A stretch of DNA of 64,000 nucleotides, from assembly GCF_003711225.1 (NCBI RefSeq), contig NZ_CP031030.1, forward strand, positions 4,774,001 through 4,838,000, written 5' to 3'. The position numbers and the translations under genes were made by a program. The notes below the pieces were generated by a model, which saw only the letters and a program-made list of their open reading frames with translations, searched no databases and had not been told where the DNA came from. Each line of letters begins with the position of its first letter. Positions within the stretch are counted from its first letter, which is position 1. The DNA is from Runella sp. SP2 (lineage in GTDB: Bacteria > Bacteroidota > Bacteroidia > Cytophagales > Spirosomataceae). Below are positions 26,601-35,358 of the stretch, piece after piece.

Positions 26601-27956
26601 TTAGAAGGATAATTTTCCTTTTGCTTTGTCGAGGTCGATTTTGGCAAGTAGCAAATCATACAACGAAGCGAAATAGTTGGTTTGAGCTTCTTTCAAGGCC
26701 GACTCAGCATTGATGACCTCGATGTTTGACCCTGTTCCTGATTGGTATTTGATTTTAGAAACCCGCACCACTTCTTGGGCCAAATCCATGTTCCGTTTTT
26801 GACTCTTCAACGTTTCAAGGCCATTGATGATGGTAATGTTGGCACTCCGAATCTGCAAGTCAATCGACTGCTCCACCAGACTCATACTTTGTTTTACTTT
26901 GTCCACCGTAAACTTGGCTTGTTGGATTTTGTATTTTTTCGCAAAACCATCAAACACAGGGATACTCACGCTCAAGCCGATGTTAGCGTTATTGAACCAA
27001 GGAGATGTAAACAACTCCGAAAATTTATTACGCCCCGTGTTATAGCCATAACCTGCAAACGCCGCCACAGTAGGATAATATCCCCGCTTGTTGTTTTCAA
27101 CGTCCATTTCAGAAAGCAATAAATTGCTTTTTAGAATTGAATAGTCAATACGCTGGTCATAACTAAATGCGGCATTGTTTTCTGCTTTGACATCCGCTTC
27201 AATTCGAGCCACTTCATTTTCGTTGATACGGTCACTAAGTACAATGACTTCATCAAGTTTCATCCCCATCTGGAACTTGAGCATGTAATAACTCAAATCT
27301 ACTAAGTTTTGTACCTTCGAACGCTCCGTTTTGAGGTTGTTAAGTGAGACTTCCAAACGGTCAACATCGAGTTTTTCAACAAACCCTTTTTGGTTCATGG
27401 CACTCATTTCGCGGGTCAAGCTATCCAACCGTTGAATGTTCAAGTCCAAAAGTTTGGCTCTTTCCTCCGCTACTAACACGCTGTAATACGCTTTTGAAAC
27501 GTTTTCAGCCACTTGAATCTTTGATTGAGTTACATTTTTAACGGCCAATTCACGATAGGCTTGGGCGGCTTTCAGACCGAGTAACCATTGAGCATTAAAA
27601 ATAATTTGGTTGAGCTGTGCTGCTGCATTGCCTGAGTACTTTACTCCAAAAGGAATAGCAACTGGAGGATCATCGGGTGAACCCCCAACGAATGCTGCTG
27701 GTAAAATCGCTTTTTGGATAATTAAGTTATCCAAAATGTTGACCGAAGCACTCACTTGGGGCAACCCTACTGAGCGAATTTCTCCAATGCGCGACTCGGC
27801 GCTTTGGGCGTCAGTTTGGGTATTTTTTACATTGATGTTGTGCGTTAATCCGTATTGAATGGCTTCTTGAAGAGAATAACGCGTTTGGCTGTACGTCGGA
27901 AACAGTGGCAGCATAAGCAGTACCAGCCATTTCCATTGCGGTCGAAATTGTGGCAT
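26601..27956 (-). CDS. TolC family outer-membrane efflux channel
   Basis: 451 residues with a signal peptide ending near PTYSQ. Two repeats of the long alpha-helical TolC pattern are visible: YSLQEAIQYGLTHNINVKNTQTDAQSAESRIGEIRS at the start and LETLKSQKRNMDLAQEVVRVSKIKYQSGTGSNIEVINAESALKEAQ at the end. The outer-membrane exit duct of the tripartite pump, in one operon with adaptor and permease. Confidence 0.93.
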   Translation of the reverse strand: MPQFRPQWKWLVLLMLPLFPTYSQTRYSLQEAIQYGLTHNINVKNTQTDAQSAESRIGEIRSVGLPQVSASVNILDNLIIQKAILPAAFVGGSPDDPPVAIPFGVKYSGNAAAQLNQIIFNAQWLLGLKAAQAYRELAVKNVTQSKIQVAENVSKAYYSVLVAEERAKLLDLNIQRLDSLTREMSAMNQKGFVEKLDVDRLEVSLNNLKTERSKVQNLVDLSYYMLKFQMGMKLDEVIVLSDRINENEVARIEADVKAENNAAFSYDQRIDYSILKSNLLLSEMDVENNKRGYYPTVAAFAGYGYNTGRNKFSELFTSPWFNNANIGLSVSIPVFDGFAKKYKIQQAKFTVDKVKQSMSLVEQSIDLQIRSANITIINGLETLKSQKRNMDLAQEVVRVSKIKYQSGTGSNIEVINAESALKEAQTNYFASLYDLLLAKIDLDKAKGKLSF

Positions 27957-28006
27957 ATAGTAAAGTGTTGATTGTAAAATTGTGGGATTGTAAAAAAAAT
28001 GAGCTG

Positions 28007-28657
28007 TTAATAGGTATTCTTTTGACTAAAAAAAGCCATGGTGGATATAGGCGTTGAAAGCTGTTTGGTTACATATTTCTCATACAGATTTAGTCCTTCG
28101 ATGGTCACGATTCCGCGTAAAAAGTGGTCGAGTAGTTCCAGTTGCGTATCCAATGGGTTAAACTGTCCCAGTGGAAAGAGGTACGGATCTAAGCCCATTT
28201 CTACTTGTTCGAGTCTCAAACGCGACAGTATATCTACGTTGATAGTGGAGCGGTACAATCCCATTTCAATTCCTTTTAAAAGGTTTCTTTTGACCATCTC
28301 AAGGATAAATTCTTTTTTATACTTAGAGAACAAATCCCACGCTTGTGGGTAATACCTCTTGATGTCAAAAATGGCTGTTGGGTTCATTCCCGCCATCGTT
28401 TGGCGCATCATTTCAGAAGTCATAACTACCTCTGCAATCGGGTCGGGCGCTTCATTTTGCATTTGTTCGGCAATGGTACGGTCACAAGCAAAATGGTGCT
28501 CAACTCCTGCATACACCATCGCGTTTTTGTCTTCAAAATGCTGATAAATGGTTTTTTTAGAAATGCCCAATTCCCTTGCAATGTCGTCCATCGTTACGCT
28601 TTTTACTCCGTACCGAAAAAACAATTCTTGGGCTTTATCTAAGATTCTTTCTCTCAC
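28007..28657 (-). CDS. TetR/AcrR family repressor of the efflux operon
   Basis: 216 residues. N-terminal HTH: ILDKAQELFFRYGVKSVTMDDIARELGISKKTIYQHFEDKNAMVY. The rest is the ligand-binding domain. It is the first gene of the efflux operon (50 bp before tolC), the classical arrangement for a local repressor released by pump substrates. The start is GTG at 28657; no in-frame ATG exists upstream before a stop. An inverted repeat overlapping a -33/-7 promoter lies 35-70 bp upstream. Confidence 0.9.
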   Translation of the reverse strand: MRERILDKAQELFFRYGVKSVTMDDIARELGISKKTIYQHFEDKNAMVYAGVEHHFACDRTIAEQMQNEAPDPIAEVVMTSEMMRQTMAGMNPTAIFDIKRYYPQAWDLFSKYKKEFILEMVKRNLLKGIEMGLYRSTINVDILSRLRLEQVEMGLDPYLFPLGQFNPLDTQLELLDHFLRGIVTIEGLNLYEKYVTKQLSTPISTMAFFSQKNTY

Positions 28658-28691
28658 TCTTACTGTACTTAGTTTTTCACTTTTTCTATAC

Positions 28692-28727
28692 GAAACTTAG
28701 GAAACTCAATGAAAGTTCAAAGTTTCC
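28692..28727 (-). promoter_or_regulatory. tetR promoter with overlapping inverted repeat
   Basis: On the minus strand TTTG (28721-28718) and TAAGTTTC (28699-28692) are 18 bp apart, close to the -33/-7 consensus. A 7-bp inverted repeat GGAAACT (28700-28706) / AGTTTCC (28721-28727) spans the space between them, a good place for TetR autorepression. Confidence 0.5.
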
Positions 28728-28824
28728 AAAGTTTTTTCAAAAAAAGTCATGGCTGTGTTTTAGGCTCTAAGTATCTAGAAAGTTGATTATTATCTATAAT
28801 ACAAAATAAATGGGCGATAGTGAC

Positions 28825-28854
28825 AACCCTATGTCAGTAGGGTTAACTTTTTTT
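28825..28854 (+). terminator. Plus-strand hairpin with T-run, no known upstream gene
   Basis: AACCCTA (28825-28831) pairs with TAGGGTT (28838-28844), followed closely by a run of T. It has the form of an intrinsic terminator for a plus-strand transcript, but the nearest upstream gene is on the other strand. Confidence 0.4.
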
Positions 28855-28976
28855 TATGAAATTTTGAGGCGGTACGCAAAAAATAAATTTTGTACTTTTC
28901 AAATAATAAATTTAACCTTAGTTATTTTTCAAAAATTGGATTACGTCCAAAAATATCAACCGCTACAAAAGTAAAA

Positions 28977-29017
28977 ACCCACTTTACGGTAGCATACAGA
29001 AACTACGTAAAGTGGGT
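28977..29017 (-). terminator. Terminator of marR
   Basis: Read on the minus strand, ACCCACTTTACGTAG and its partner form a long stem with one bulge and a 10-nt loop, followed by a T-rich run. It begins 43 bp after the marR stop. Confidence 0.75.
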
Positions 29018-29060
29018 AAAAACAGGGACGAAAGGGAAGAAAAGGAGGATAAACCTGCGT

Positions 29061-29531
29061 TTACAATTCTTCGTTTAGGAGATTTTCCGCCTTGAGCTTA
29101 ATATTTTCTTCTTCTACTAGGCGGTTGATTTCTTTGATTACATCAAAAAAAACGACTAGCTTATCCAAGGGTATTTGGTCGCGCAGCATCGTATTAAACG
29201 AGATGACTCCTTCGCGGGCTTGTTCACGTTTTCTTTTCCCTTCATCGGTCAAAAAAACTTTCACAAAACGCTTATCGGTTTCGTCAGTTTCTCGACGAAT
29301 CCAGCCGCGTTCTTCCAACGCTTTCAGTGTTCGGGTCAGACTGCGGGGTTCCATCCCGATTGACGGCCCAATCTTGGTAGCAGGCGTCCCGTGTTCGAGG
29401 TCAATATTTAGCAGCACATATCCAATGGCCATCGTCATGTCGTAGCGACGAGACGCATAGGTATTGTACATTCTCGAAATGGCGTGCCAAGCCCATTTAA
29501 TATGAAAATCCACCGTTTTTTCCTTGCGCAT
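29061..29531 (-). CDS. MarR family transcriptional regulator
   Basis: 156 residues. Winged-helix core: TPATKIGPSIGMEPRSLTRTLKALEERGWIRRETDETDKRFVKVFLTDEGKRKREQA, with the Asp-Lys-Arg wing typical of MarR. A palindrome overlapping its promoter region (29587-29602) is repeated almost exactly upstream of the acyl-CoA dehydrogenase gene at 53380, so it probably represses itself and a fatty-acid gene, with an acyl-CoA or similar ligand as a possible signal. In the family such regulators bind as dimers to 16-20-bp palindromes. Confidence 0.9.
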   Translation of the reverse strand: MRKEKTVDFHIKWAWHAISRMYNTYASRRYDMTMAIGYVLLNIDLEHGTPATKIGPSIGMEPRSLTRTLKALEERGWIRRETDETDKRFVKVFLTDEGKRKREQAREGVISFNTMLRDQIPLDKLVVFFDVIKEINRLVEEENIKLKAENLLNEEL

Positions 29532-29560
29532 TGCCTATTGTGAGTTGGTATCAGTTTAGG

Positions 29561-29602
29561 CAAATATAGAAGTTAATCTTTAACTTAGTAGGCTTGCATA
29601 CT
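29561..29602 (-). promoter_or_regulatory. marR promoter and operator
   Basis: On the minus strand TATATTTG (29568-29561) is a good -7 box, 29 bp before the ATG. Its upstream region holds the palindrome AGTAGGCTTGCATACT (29587-29602, plus-strand reading), one mismatch from perfect. The near-identical perfect palindrome lies at 53380-53395. Confidence 0.6.
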
Positions 29603-29609
29603 ATTTTTA

Positions 29610-30308
29610 TTATACTGCCAAACGAAATTTAGTAGCGTACTTACGAACAGCGCGACCAATAAATAACCCACCAATCAGACCTGGCATAATCCAAGTGGCA
29701 ATATAGACTGCTTGAGGCGCTTCGGGAAAAATATAGCGGATGTTGACTAAAGCAAACGCGGTAAACGTAGCAATGTACGACCCACCCATCCGCTCAATGT
29801 GAATAAAAAACCATTCTTTGGTTCCGTACTTTGCTTTTTCGGGAGCAAGATACTTCCGAATATCGTAAAGGGCATTGGTACCGCTAAAAAAACCAAATGC
29901 TAAAAATAATATGCTCATCGATGAAAAGTGCCCCGTTTGAAAGAAATGTTGGACGTAATACATACCATACCCCATCATTGTCAATGACGCTGCCCCCATG
30001 ACCGACGAAATTGCCCAATCATACCATCGAACGGGCTCACTTCCACGTTGTTGTAGGGCTCTTTTTCCCGTAAAACACATGTAAAAGCTAAAAACAGCAA
30101 TGCCTGTCAAAAACAAACGTCCATCCGTAAAAGGGCTCACTAATACCAAACCCACCGAAGAAAACGCCACAATCACCATCGACCAATAATACACCAAGCC
30201 CGTTCGGTTGTGAAGGGTATTCCCTTTTTTGGAAAGCATCGGAACAATTCCTACCCCAAGGGCTAAAAACCCAAAAGCAATGTGCGTGATAAGGAAAAAA
30301 GTTTTCAT
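29610..30308 (-). CDS. DUF2306-like multi-spanning membrane protein
   Basis: 232 residues from the ATG at 30308; an upstream extension to 30464 is not protein-like and is rejected. Seven or so hydrophobic segments (LITHIAFGFLALGVGIVPML, YYWSMVIVAFSSVGLVLV and others) and HNRTGLVYYW near residue 35 recall the DUF2306 family, whose function is unknown. The next gene upstream, on the same strand, is the aminotransferase, 125 bp away. Confidence 0.6.
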   Translation of the reverse strand: MKTFFLITHIAFGFLALGVGIVPMLSKKGNTLHNRTGLVYYWSMVIVAFSSVGLVLVSPFTDGRLFLTGIAVFSFYMCFTGKRALQQRGSEPVRWYDWAISSVMGAASLTMMGYGMYYVQHFFQTGHFSSMSILFLAFGFFSGTNALYDIRKYLAPEKAKYGTKEWFFIHIERMGGSYIATFTAFALVNIRYIFPEAPQAVYIATWIMPGLIGGLFIGRAVRKYATKFRLAV

Positions 30309-30433
30309 GGCCTGTGACTGGTTATTGGTTGATTGATGAACCAAAACTCGTACAAAATCAGGCACAAGGATAGCAAAACACGACGAAGCGTCGCATCTTT
30401 GGCGTGAAGTGTCGCCCCGAAAGAGTGGAGAAA

Positions 30434-31516
30434 TTAGCGTCTGGTCTCTGCAAACGCACGACAAGCTTCTACTAAAGTTTCAGTGTCTTCGTCGGTATGC
30501 CAAGCGCTCAACACAATGCGGGTGTTGGCCCTGTCGGTTGGCTTAGGATAGGCAAAACTATACACAAAAATACCCCGCTCAAGCAAAAATGGATACAAGT
30601 CGTCGTGGGGTGTGTAAAACACTGGAAATAAAGCGTTAGAAGCATTAAAAAGCCCCAAAGGAGCAAGTTGAGTAGCGCATTGATGAATGTTTTTAACCAA
30701 ACGTTGGTATGCCTCGGCATACAGGTCAGTGGCGTGTAGATACGCGTACAGGTGATCAGGGGCAATGGGTGAGCAACCGCCAAAGTAAGCCGTCGAACGA
30801 ATTTTTTGTAGGGTATTTTTATCCGAAAATACCACTCCGCCTGGGAGTCCCATCGCTTTGGCCAAAGACGCCGTAACAATGACCCGAACGTGGGGTAACG
30901 ACGGAATTTGCCCCCAAATACCTTTTCCCTCTTCGCCAATCACTCCTAATCCGTGCGAATCATCAACAAGCAAGACCCATTCTCGGTCGTCGGGAAGGCG
31001 TGTTATCCAATCAAACGTGTATAATTTTCCGCGTAAAGCATCCACGGAATTAGTGACTAAGCATACTTTAGCTGTATCCTGAAAAGACGATGGTTTCACT
31101 AAGTTTTCCACCCACTCCTCAAAACTCTCCGCTGGAATCGACACTTGAGGCAAATGCCACACCGCAGGGTGGACATCGGGAGAATACACAAACTCGTATC
31201 CATCTAACATCAAATGTCGAATTGCCACTTGCCCTGCCAACATCCCAGACGACAACGTCAGCGCGGCCTCCGAACCTGTCCAAGCCGCTAATTTAGCCTC
31301 TGCTTGTTCATAGATACGCAACTGAAGGTTTCCGTTGCGCGAGCTCCCATACACACTTCCGTACGCGTGCAATCCTTCTTGGATTAAAGCTTGAAAAGCA
31401 GGATTTTGCGGCAAACCTAGGTACGCCGTACCGCTAAAATACAAGTACGTTTTTCCATCGAGCACAATCGTCCGATTAGGCAAGTGGGTAATTTGATGAT
31501 AACTAGCAGAATTCAA
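30434..31516 (-). CDS. PLP-dependent aminotransferase, alpha-oxoamine synthase (BioF-like) group
   Basis: 360 residues, fold type I. SGTAYLGL near 30, YGSSRNGNLQLRIYEQAEAKLA, VDDSHGLGVIGEEGKG (PLP-contacting Asp and His) and the PLP Lys in VTASLAKAMGLPGG match 8-amino-7-oxononanoate synthase relatives. Slightly shorter than BioF (about 385). The start seems to be TTG at 31516, because a stop lies three codons upstream and the N-terminus YHQITHLPNRTIVLDGK is family-like. It follows the dipeptide epimerase gene by 18 bp. Biotin genes are absent here, so the reaction is uncertain. Confidence 0.75.
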   Translation of the reverse strand: MNSASYHQITHLPNRTIVLDGKTYLYFSGTAYLGLPQNPAFQALIQEGLHAYGSVYGSSRNGNLQLRIYEQAEAKLAAWTGSEAALTLSSGMLAGQVAIRHLMLDGYEFVYSPDVHPAVWHLPQVSIPAESFEEWVENLVKPSSFQDTAKVCLVTNSVDALRGKLYTFDWITRLPDDREWVLLVDDSHGLGVIGEEGKGIWGQIPSLPHVRVIVTASLAKAMGLPGGVVFSDKNTLQKIRSTAYFGGCSPIAPDHLYAYLHATDLYAEAYQRLVKNIHQCATQLAPLGLFNASNALFPVFYTPHDDLYPFLLERGIFVYSFAYPKPTDRANTRIVLSAWHTDEDTETLVEACRAFAETRR

Positions 31517-31534
31517 AACAGGTCAACGTTGGTA

Positions 31535-32545
31535 CTAATGCAATTGTGCACCTGTACCGTTTTCGGTGGCAAAAATAATTTTTCCAAAATCAAACTGAAC
31601 TCCCGTTGCAGGGTCGTTGGCGATAAGCAACGTACCGTCCATGTCCACGTAATCGAGCATGGGAAGCAAGTGCGCAATCGCCGAAATACCCACGCTGCTT
31701 TCGTTCATGCAACCTACCATCGTTTTCAGGCCAAGGGTTTTGGCTTCGGCCAACATTCGGCGTGCGGGCGTAAGACCGCCGCATTTGGTCAATTTTACAT
31801 TGATTCCGTGAAAATAGCCCGCACATTTGGCCACATCTGCTTCCACAATGCAACTTTCATCGGCAATGCAGGGCAGCGCACTTTCGGCATAGACTTGTTT
31901 CATTCCCGCCCAATCGTCGGCACGCAGGGGTTGTTCGATAAACTCAACACCTAATTTTTTTAATTCATAACTATACTCGATGGCTTGCGTCGCCGTCCAA
32001 GCGCAGTTTGCATCTACCCGAAACACCGAATCAGTATGGCTACGTAGGGTTCGGACAATATCCAAATCCTCGGTTGTACCCAGTTTAATTTTGTACAATG
32101 GCCAAGGAAATTCCTTCATTTTAGCCACCATTTTATCAATGTTATCAATCCCGATGGTGTAATCGGTAATCGGTATTGCATCAGCTGAAAGCCCCCACGC
32201 TTCGTAGAGTTTTTTCCCTTGTTTTTTTGCCCAAAGGTCGTTGGCAGCTTCGTCCAAAGCACATTGCGCAAAGGGCATATCGTGAAGGTATTGGTTGGTC
32301 AACTGCCAAAACTCCTCGGGAGATGTTAGGGTATCGTTTTCAATCAAACCTCTTATTTGCTCCAAACGGCCTATCATTCCGTCAATAGTAATACCGTAGT
32401 ATTTATTGGAAGTAGCCTCTCCAAAGCCCCGAAAACTCCCTTCTCGAAGTTCTACAATGAGCGTAGGTTGCACATCGCGCGAATCGTGTGCGATGGTAAA
32501 GGTATGGCGAAGCCGTAAGTCGAAGCGATGAAAGTGTAACTGCAT
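31535..32545 (-). CDS. Dipeptide (L-Ala-D/L-Glu) epimerase, enolase superfamily
   Basis: 336 residues. The muconate-lactonising subgroup catalytic set is complete: Lys152 and Lys154 in YKIKLG, metal ligands Asp178 (VDANCAW), Glu204 (EQPL) and Asp229 (ADESC), and Lys251 in INVKLTKCGG. In relatives this enzyme converts L-Ala-D-Glu from murein peptides to L-Ala-L-Glu for recycling. It probably acts in the cytoplasm on murein dipeptides; other dipeptides are possible. The ATG at 32545 lies behind the terminator of the next operon. Confidence 0.88.
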   Translation of the reverse strand: MQLHFHRFDLRLRHTFTIAHDSRDVQPTLIVELREGSFRGFGEATSNKYYGITIDGMIGRLEQIRGLIENDTLTSPEEFWQLTNQYLHDMPFAQCALDEAANDLWAKKQGKKLYEAWGLSADAIPITDYTIGIDNIDKMVAKMKEFPWPLYKIKLGTTEDLDIVRTLRSHTDSVFRVDANCAWTATQAIEYSYELKKLGVEFIEQPLRADDWAGMKQVYAESALPCIADESCIVEADVAKCAGYFHGINVKLTKCGGLTPARRMLAEAKTLGLKTMVGCMNESSVGISAIAHLLPMLDYVDMDGTLLIANDPATGVQFDFGKIIFATENGTGAQLH

Positions 32546-32558
32546 ACGTCTAAAAACA

Positions 32559-32595
32559 AAAGAGGAGACAAAAGTACATCTTTTCTCTCCTCTTT
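32559..32595 (-). terminator. Terminator after the first DUF6089 gene
   Basis: AAAGAGGAGA (32559-32568) pairs with TCTCCTCTTT (32586-32595). On the minus strand it is followed by a T-rich run, and it sits 8 bp past the stop at 32603. Confidence 0.7.
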
Positions 32596-32602
32596 GCGTT
32601 GC

Positions 32603-33292
32603 TTAATCCGTCGAAAATCCTGGCGGACAAATAATACTATAAAATGTATAACTCAGGGTAATTGACGTGTAGTAGTATTTATCGCGGGTAGTTGGATTGC
32701 CAAGTTGGAGTTTTTGACCCAATGGCACGTTATCTCCCAAATCGTCCAAGTAATCGGTAAAAAGAACCCTAGTACCAAACTCAAACTCTAAACTCCACGG
32801 TCGTTTGAACTCCCATTTTACTCCCGCCCCAAAAGGAATGTTCATTTGGGTTGTTTTGTAGTCGGCCGTTTTTGTGCGCGGTTTAAATTTATAAAAACCC
32901 AATCCACCCATGAGGTAGGGTGTCCAATTGACGTCTTTGCGGCGTTGTGAGTAATTAAGAAAGTTATACTCAAGTATCAAATCCCCTTCAGTTACCCTAG
33001 AACGAAACGACCCATTACGGGCCTGATTGAAAGGATCAGACGAGCGACTGTCTTTTGCCCCAATGATGCCCATATTTCCACCGAGTCGCAACGAAACTGC
33101 TGGCGACATATTGTAACGCACAAAAGCATGACCTCCAGGCAAATAGTTTTTAGGGTTAAAAAAGGGGGCGTACTCTCCCTTGTAATTAAACCCTCCTAGT
33201 CCAGCGCCTATGTTCCACCGCTGAGCTGCGGCCTGTAAAGAAAAGGCTCCCAAAAGGAAGCCGATAAAATAAGTGTGCAGTTTGCTATCCAC
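32603..33292 (-). CDS. DUF6089-like outer-membrane beta-barrel protein
   Basis: 229 residues with a signal peptide ending in LQAAAQ. It alternates polar and hydrophobic residues as in a beta-barrel (RWNIGAGLGGFNYKGEY, HAFVRYNMSPAVSLRLGGNMG, LILEYNFLNYSQRRKDVNWTPYLMGGLGFYKF) and ends with an aromatic strand (YYYTSITLSYTFYSIICPP). The start is GTG at 33292. It is a shorter relative of the neighbouring protein 54 bp upstream; tandem copies suggest duplication. Function unknown. Confidence 0.75.
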   Translation of the reverse strand: MDSKLHTYFIGFLLGAFSLQAAAQRWNIGAGLGGFNYKGEYAPFFNPKNYLPGGHAFVRYNMSPAVSLRLGGNMGIIGAKDSRSSDPFNQARNGSFRSRVTEGDLILEYNFLNYSQRRKDVNWTPYLMGGLGFYKFKPRTKTADYKTTQMNIPFGAGVKWEFKRPWSLEFEFGTRVLFTDYLDDLGDNVPLGQKLQLGNPTTRDKYYYTSITLSYTFYSIICPPGFSTD

Positions 33293-33346
33293 GTATGATA
33301 AATTCTTGGTTTTTGCCCTTGTTAACTTTTAACGAAGTCCAATGAA

Positions 33347-34345
33347 TTAACGAATTGGCGGGCATTTAATTTTAGTAGGTAACACATACGTTACGGTGAT
33401 GCTAGAGAGCATGTAGGCATCTTTCCGAACAGGATTTGCTCTCGGATCTCCTTGTTGCCATCCACCTAAAGGACCATTTGCAAACGGATCGCTAGTTGGG
33501 TCATTGGGATTGACAATTCTGGCCACTGTTTCAGTACGATCACGTCCAGTACGTGCTGCAATTCGCTCAAGCGTACGGTTTGACATCGCTCGTGCCATGT
33601 CATTTTTAAGAATGTCAGGATTTGGATAAAAACCACTTGCATCATCCAAAAAATCTGACCCAGAAAAACGGAAGCCACCTTCTACCCCAACATTCCACTG
33701 GTCATTGATTTTCCAAGTAAAGCCCAATCCAAAAGGAATTGAATACGTTACCAACGAGTAAGGTTTCTCAAACCCTGGCTGTCCTTGGCCTTCCGTGCCT
33801 AGTGGTTGAAGGGCTATCCAGCGCTTGTTTTTAGGATACCTGTCGTAAGATGTTGAATCAGGAACCATTGCTTTCGGATTATGAGCAAGCAGCGCAACTC
33901 CAGCAAAAATGTAAGGGGTAAACTTTGCGCGACGATTTGGGCTACGTCCATCTCCCCAAAACTTGTAAATACCTACCAAACTAAATTCTTTGAGGTTGTT
34001 ACGAAAGTGCAAGTTCCGAACATAAGAACCTGAAAACGGCGTACCTCCGCGGTTATAATACTCATCGTCACTAAAAATTTGTGCCCACGTAAACCCAAAA
34101 CGAGCTGCCAAATGCGGTGTATAATGCTTCGTATAAGCGGCATTGATGTTCCAGCGCATGGTCTTAAACAAGGTATTCACTGGGCTTCGATAGGGTGCCA
34201 AATCACCTGCATAGCTAGACGTCCCCGCCCCAAAACTCACGGTAGAGTACTGCTCAAATGGCGTTCGACGACGACGTTGTGCTTCCGATTGGAGCGTCAC
34301 AAACAGCGTAAACAACACGATTCCGACAATTATCTTATAATTCAT
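33347..34345 (-). CDS. DUF6089 outer-membrane beta-barrel protein
   Basis: 332 residues from the ATG at 34345 (MNYKIIVGIVLF); an extension to 34417 lacks a sensible signal peptide. A signal peptide ends in QSEAQ, followed by RRRRTPFEQYSTVSFGAGTSSYAGDLAP, typical of DUF6089 proteins of Bacteroidota, then barrel strands (FTPYIFAGVALLAHN, YSIPFGLGFTWKINDQWNVGVEGGFRFSGSDFLDD) and a final YMLSSITVTYVLP. In related genomes such genes sit near nadK and bamA and are linked to envelope assembly; here nadK is upstream. Confidence 0.85.
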   Translation of the reverse strand: MNYKIIVGIVLFTLFVTLQSEAQRRRRTPFEQYSTVSFGAGTSSYAGDLAPYRSPVNTLFKTMRWNINAAYTKHYTPHLAARFGFTWAQIFSDDEYYNRGGTPFSGSYVRNLHFRNNLKEFSLVGIYKFWGDGRSPNRRAKFTPYIFAGVALLAHNPKAMVPDSTSYDRYPKNKRWIALQPLGTEGQGQPGFEKPYSLVTYSIPFGLGFTWKINDQWNVGVEGGFRFSGSDFLDDASGFYPNPDILKNDMARAMSNRTLERIAARTGRDRTETVARIVNPNDPTSDPFANGPLGGWQQGDPRANPVRKDAYMLSSITVTYVLPTKIKCPPIR

Positions 34346-34432
34346 TCGCTTTACTGGATTGATGCGTGACTTTGTGTTCAACGCAAAAATGAATCTTTTT
34401 ATTGAATATCCCCGCAAAAATCGCGCCTAAGA

Positions 34433-35308
34433 TTAATTACGGGCATCTAACCCCCAATGTAGTTTTGTACGTAGGGTTTGTACAAAGTTATCTTGTTTAA
34501 ATTTAACCAAACGTGCTTTAAAAACCGATTTCTTTAACGTCAGTGACACCGCTACATCTACAATGCGAAAACGGGAATCTAACGAAACAAGAAAGTTGTT
34601 ACTACGACTTTCCACCCGAAAACTTAGCTGACTTCCATCAGGAATAATCATAGGCCTGACATTGAGGTTATGGGGACTAATCGGGGTGATGACAAAAACT
34701 TCATTGGTTGGTAAGACGACAGGCCCACCGCAGCTCAATGAATAACCTGTTGACCCCGTAGGAGTTGACACAATAAGCCCATCTGCCCAATACGAATTTA
34801 AAAACTCTCCGTCTAAATACGCATGAATCGTAATCATCGACGAAGTATCGGTTTTTGTGATGGTAAAATCGTTCAGTGCAAAATTGTAGTCTTCAAACAA
34901 ATCATTGTCTGAATTGAGGCTAACTAAGGTTCGTTCTTCTAGCTGGTATTGACCATCAAACAGCGCGCTAAGCTGAGCAGGAATACATTCTGGCGAGACG
35001 GTGGCTAAGAAACCCAAGCGCCCCGTGTTTATCCCTAAAATTGGTATCTGACGCGAACGAGATTGCATAACCGACTCCAACAGTGTACCATCGCCGCCAA
35101 TGCTAAAAATAAAATCAGCATCGGGCGCCCCGTGCGGATGCGGGTACGTTTTTGGCGTATGTGGCTCTATTCCAGCTTGAAGAAGATGGGTATAGAAGGA
35201 AGCAGAAATAGAAAAATCTACCCCTTTGTCTCGAAGAATATCAAATAAAGCCTGTACATAAGGCTGAGTTTCTGTGGTAAAACTACGTCCGTGGATGGCG
35301 ATTTTCAT
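34433..35308 (-). CDS. nadK: NAD kinase
   Basis: Phosphorylates NAD to NADP. 291 residues with the kinase motif SIGGDGTLLESV, GINTGRLGFLA, the DFTITK segment after NFALN, and WADGLIVSTPTGSTGYSLSCGGPVV, all diagnostic of NadK. The essential Asp is in GGDGT. Cytoplasmic; it belongs to the same minus-strand run as the CBS gene 50 bp upstream. Confidence 0.95.
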   Translation of the reverse strand: MKIAIHGRSFTTETQPYVQALFDILRDKGVDFSISASFYTHLLQAGIEPHTPKTYPHPHGAPDADFIFSIGGDGTLLESVMQSRSRQIPILGINTGRLGFLATVSPECIPAQLSALFDGQYQLEERTLVSLNSDNDLFEDYNFALNDFTITKTDTSSMITIHAYLDGEFLNSYWADGLIVSTPTGSTGYSLSCGGPVVLPTNEVFVITPISPHNLNVRPMIIPDGSQLSFRVESRSNNFLVSLDSRFRIVDVAVSLTLKKSVFKARLVKFKQDNFVQTLRTKLHWGLDARN

Positions 35309-35358
35309 CGGTATCGCTTCTCTAATAAGTAAGGACGCAAAGGTAGAACTTTCTACGA

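Larger units (their letters stand above)
28658..29060. other. 403-bp gene-free region between tetR and marR
   Basis: AT-rich. It holds the tetR promoter with an inverted repeat (28692-28727), a plus-strand hairpin followed by a T-run (28825-28854) and the marR terminator (28977-29017). I find no credible coding frame. Confidence 0.7.

Noticed and set aside
28890..29078. Small plus-strand frame (62 codons) in the tetR-marR gap
   Set aside because: No convincing start, low-complexity Lys-rich text and it overlaps the marR terminator and marR 3' end.
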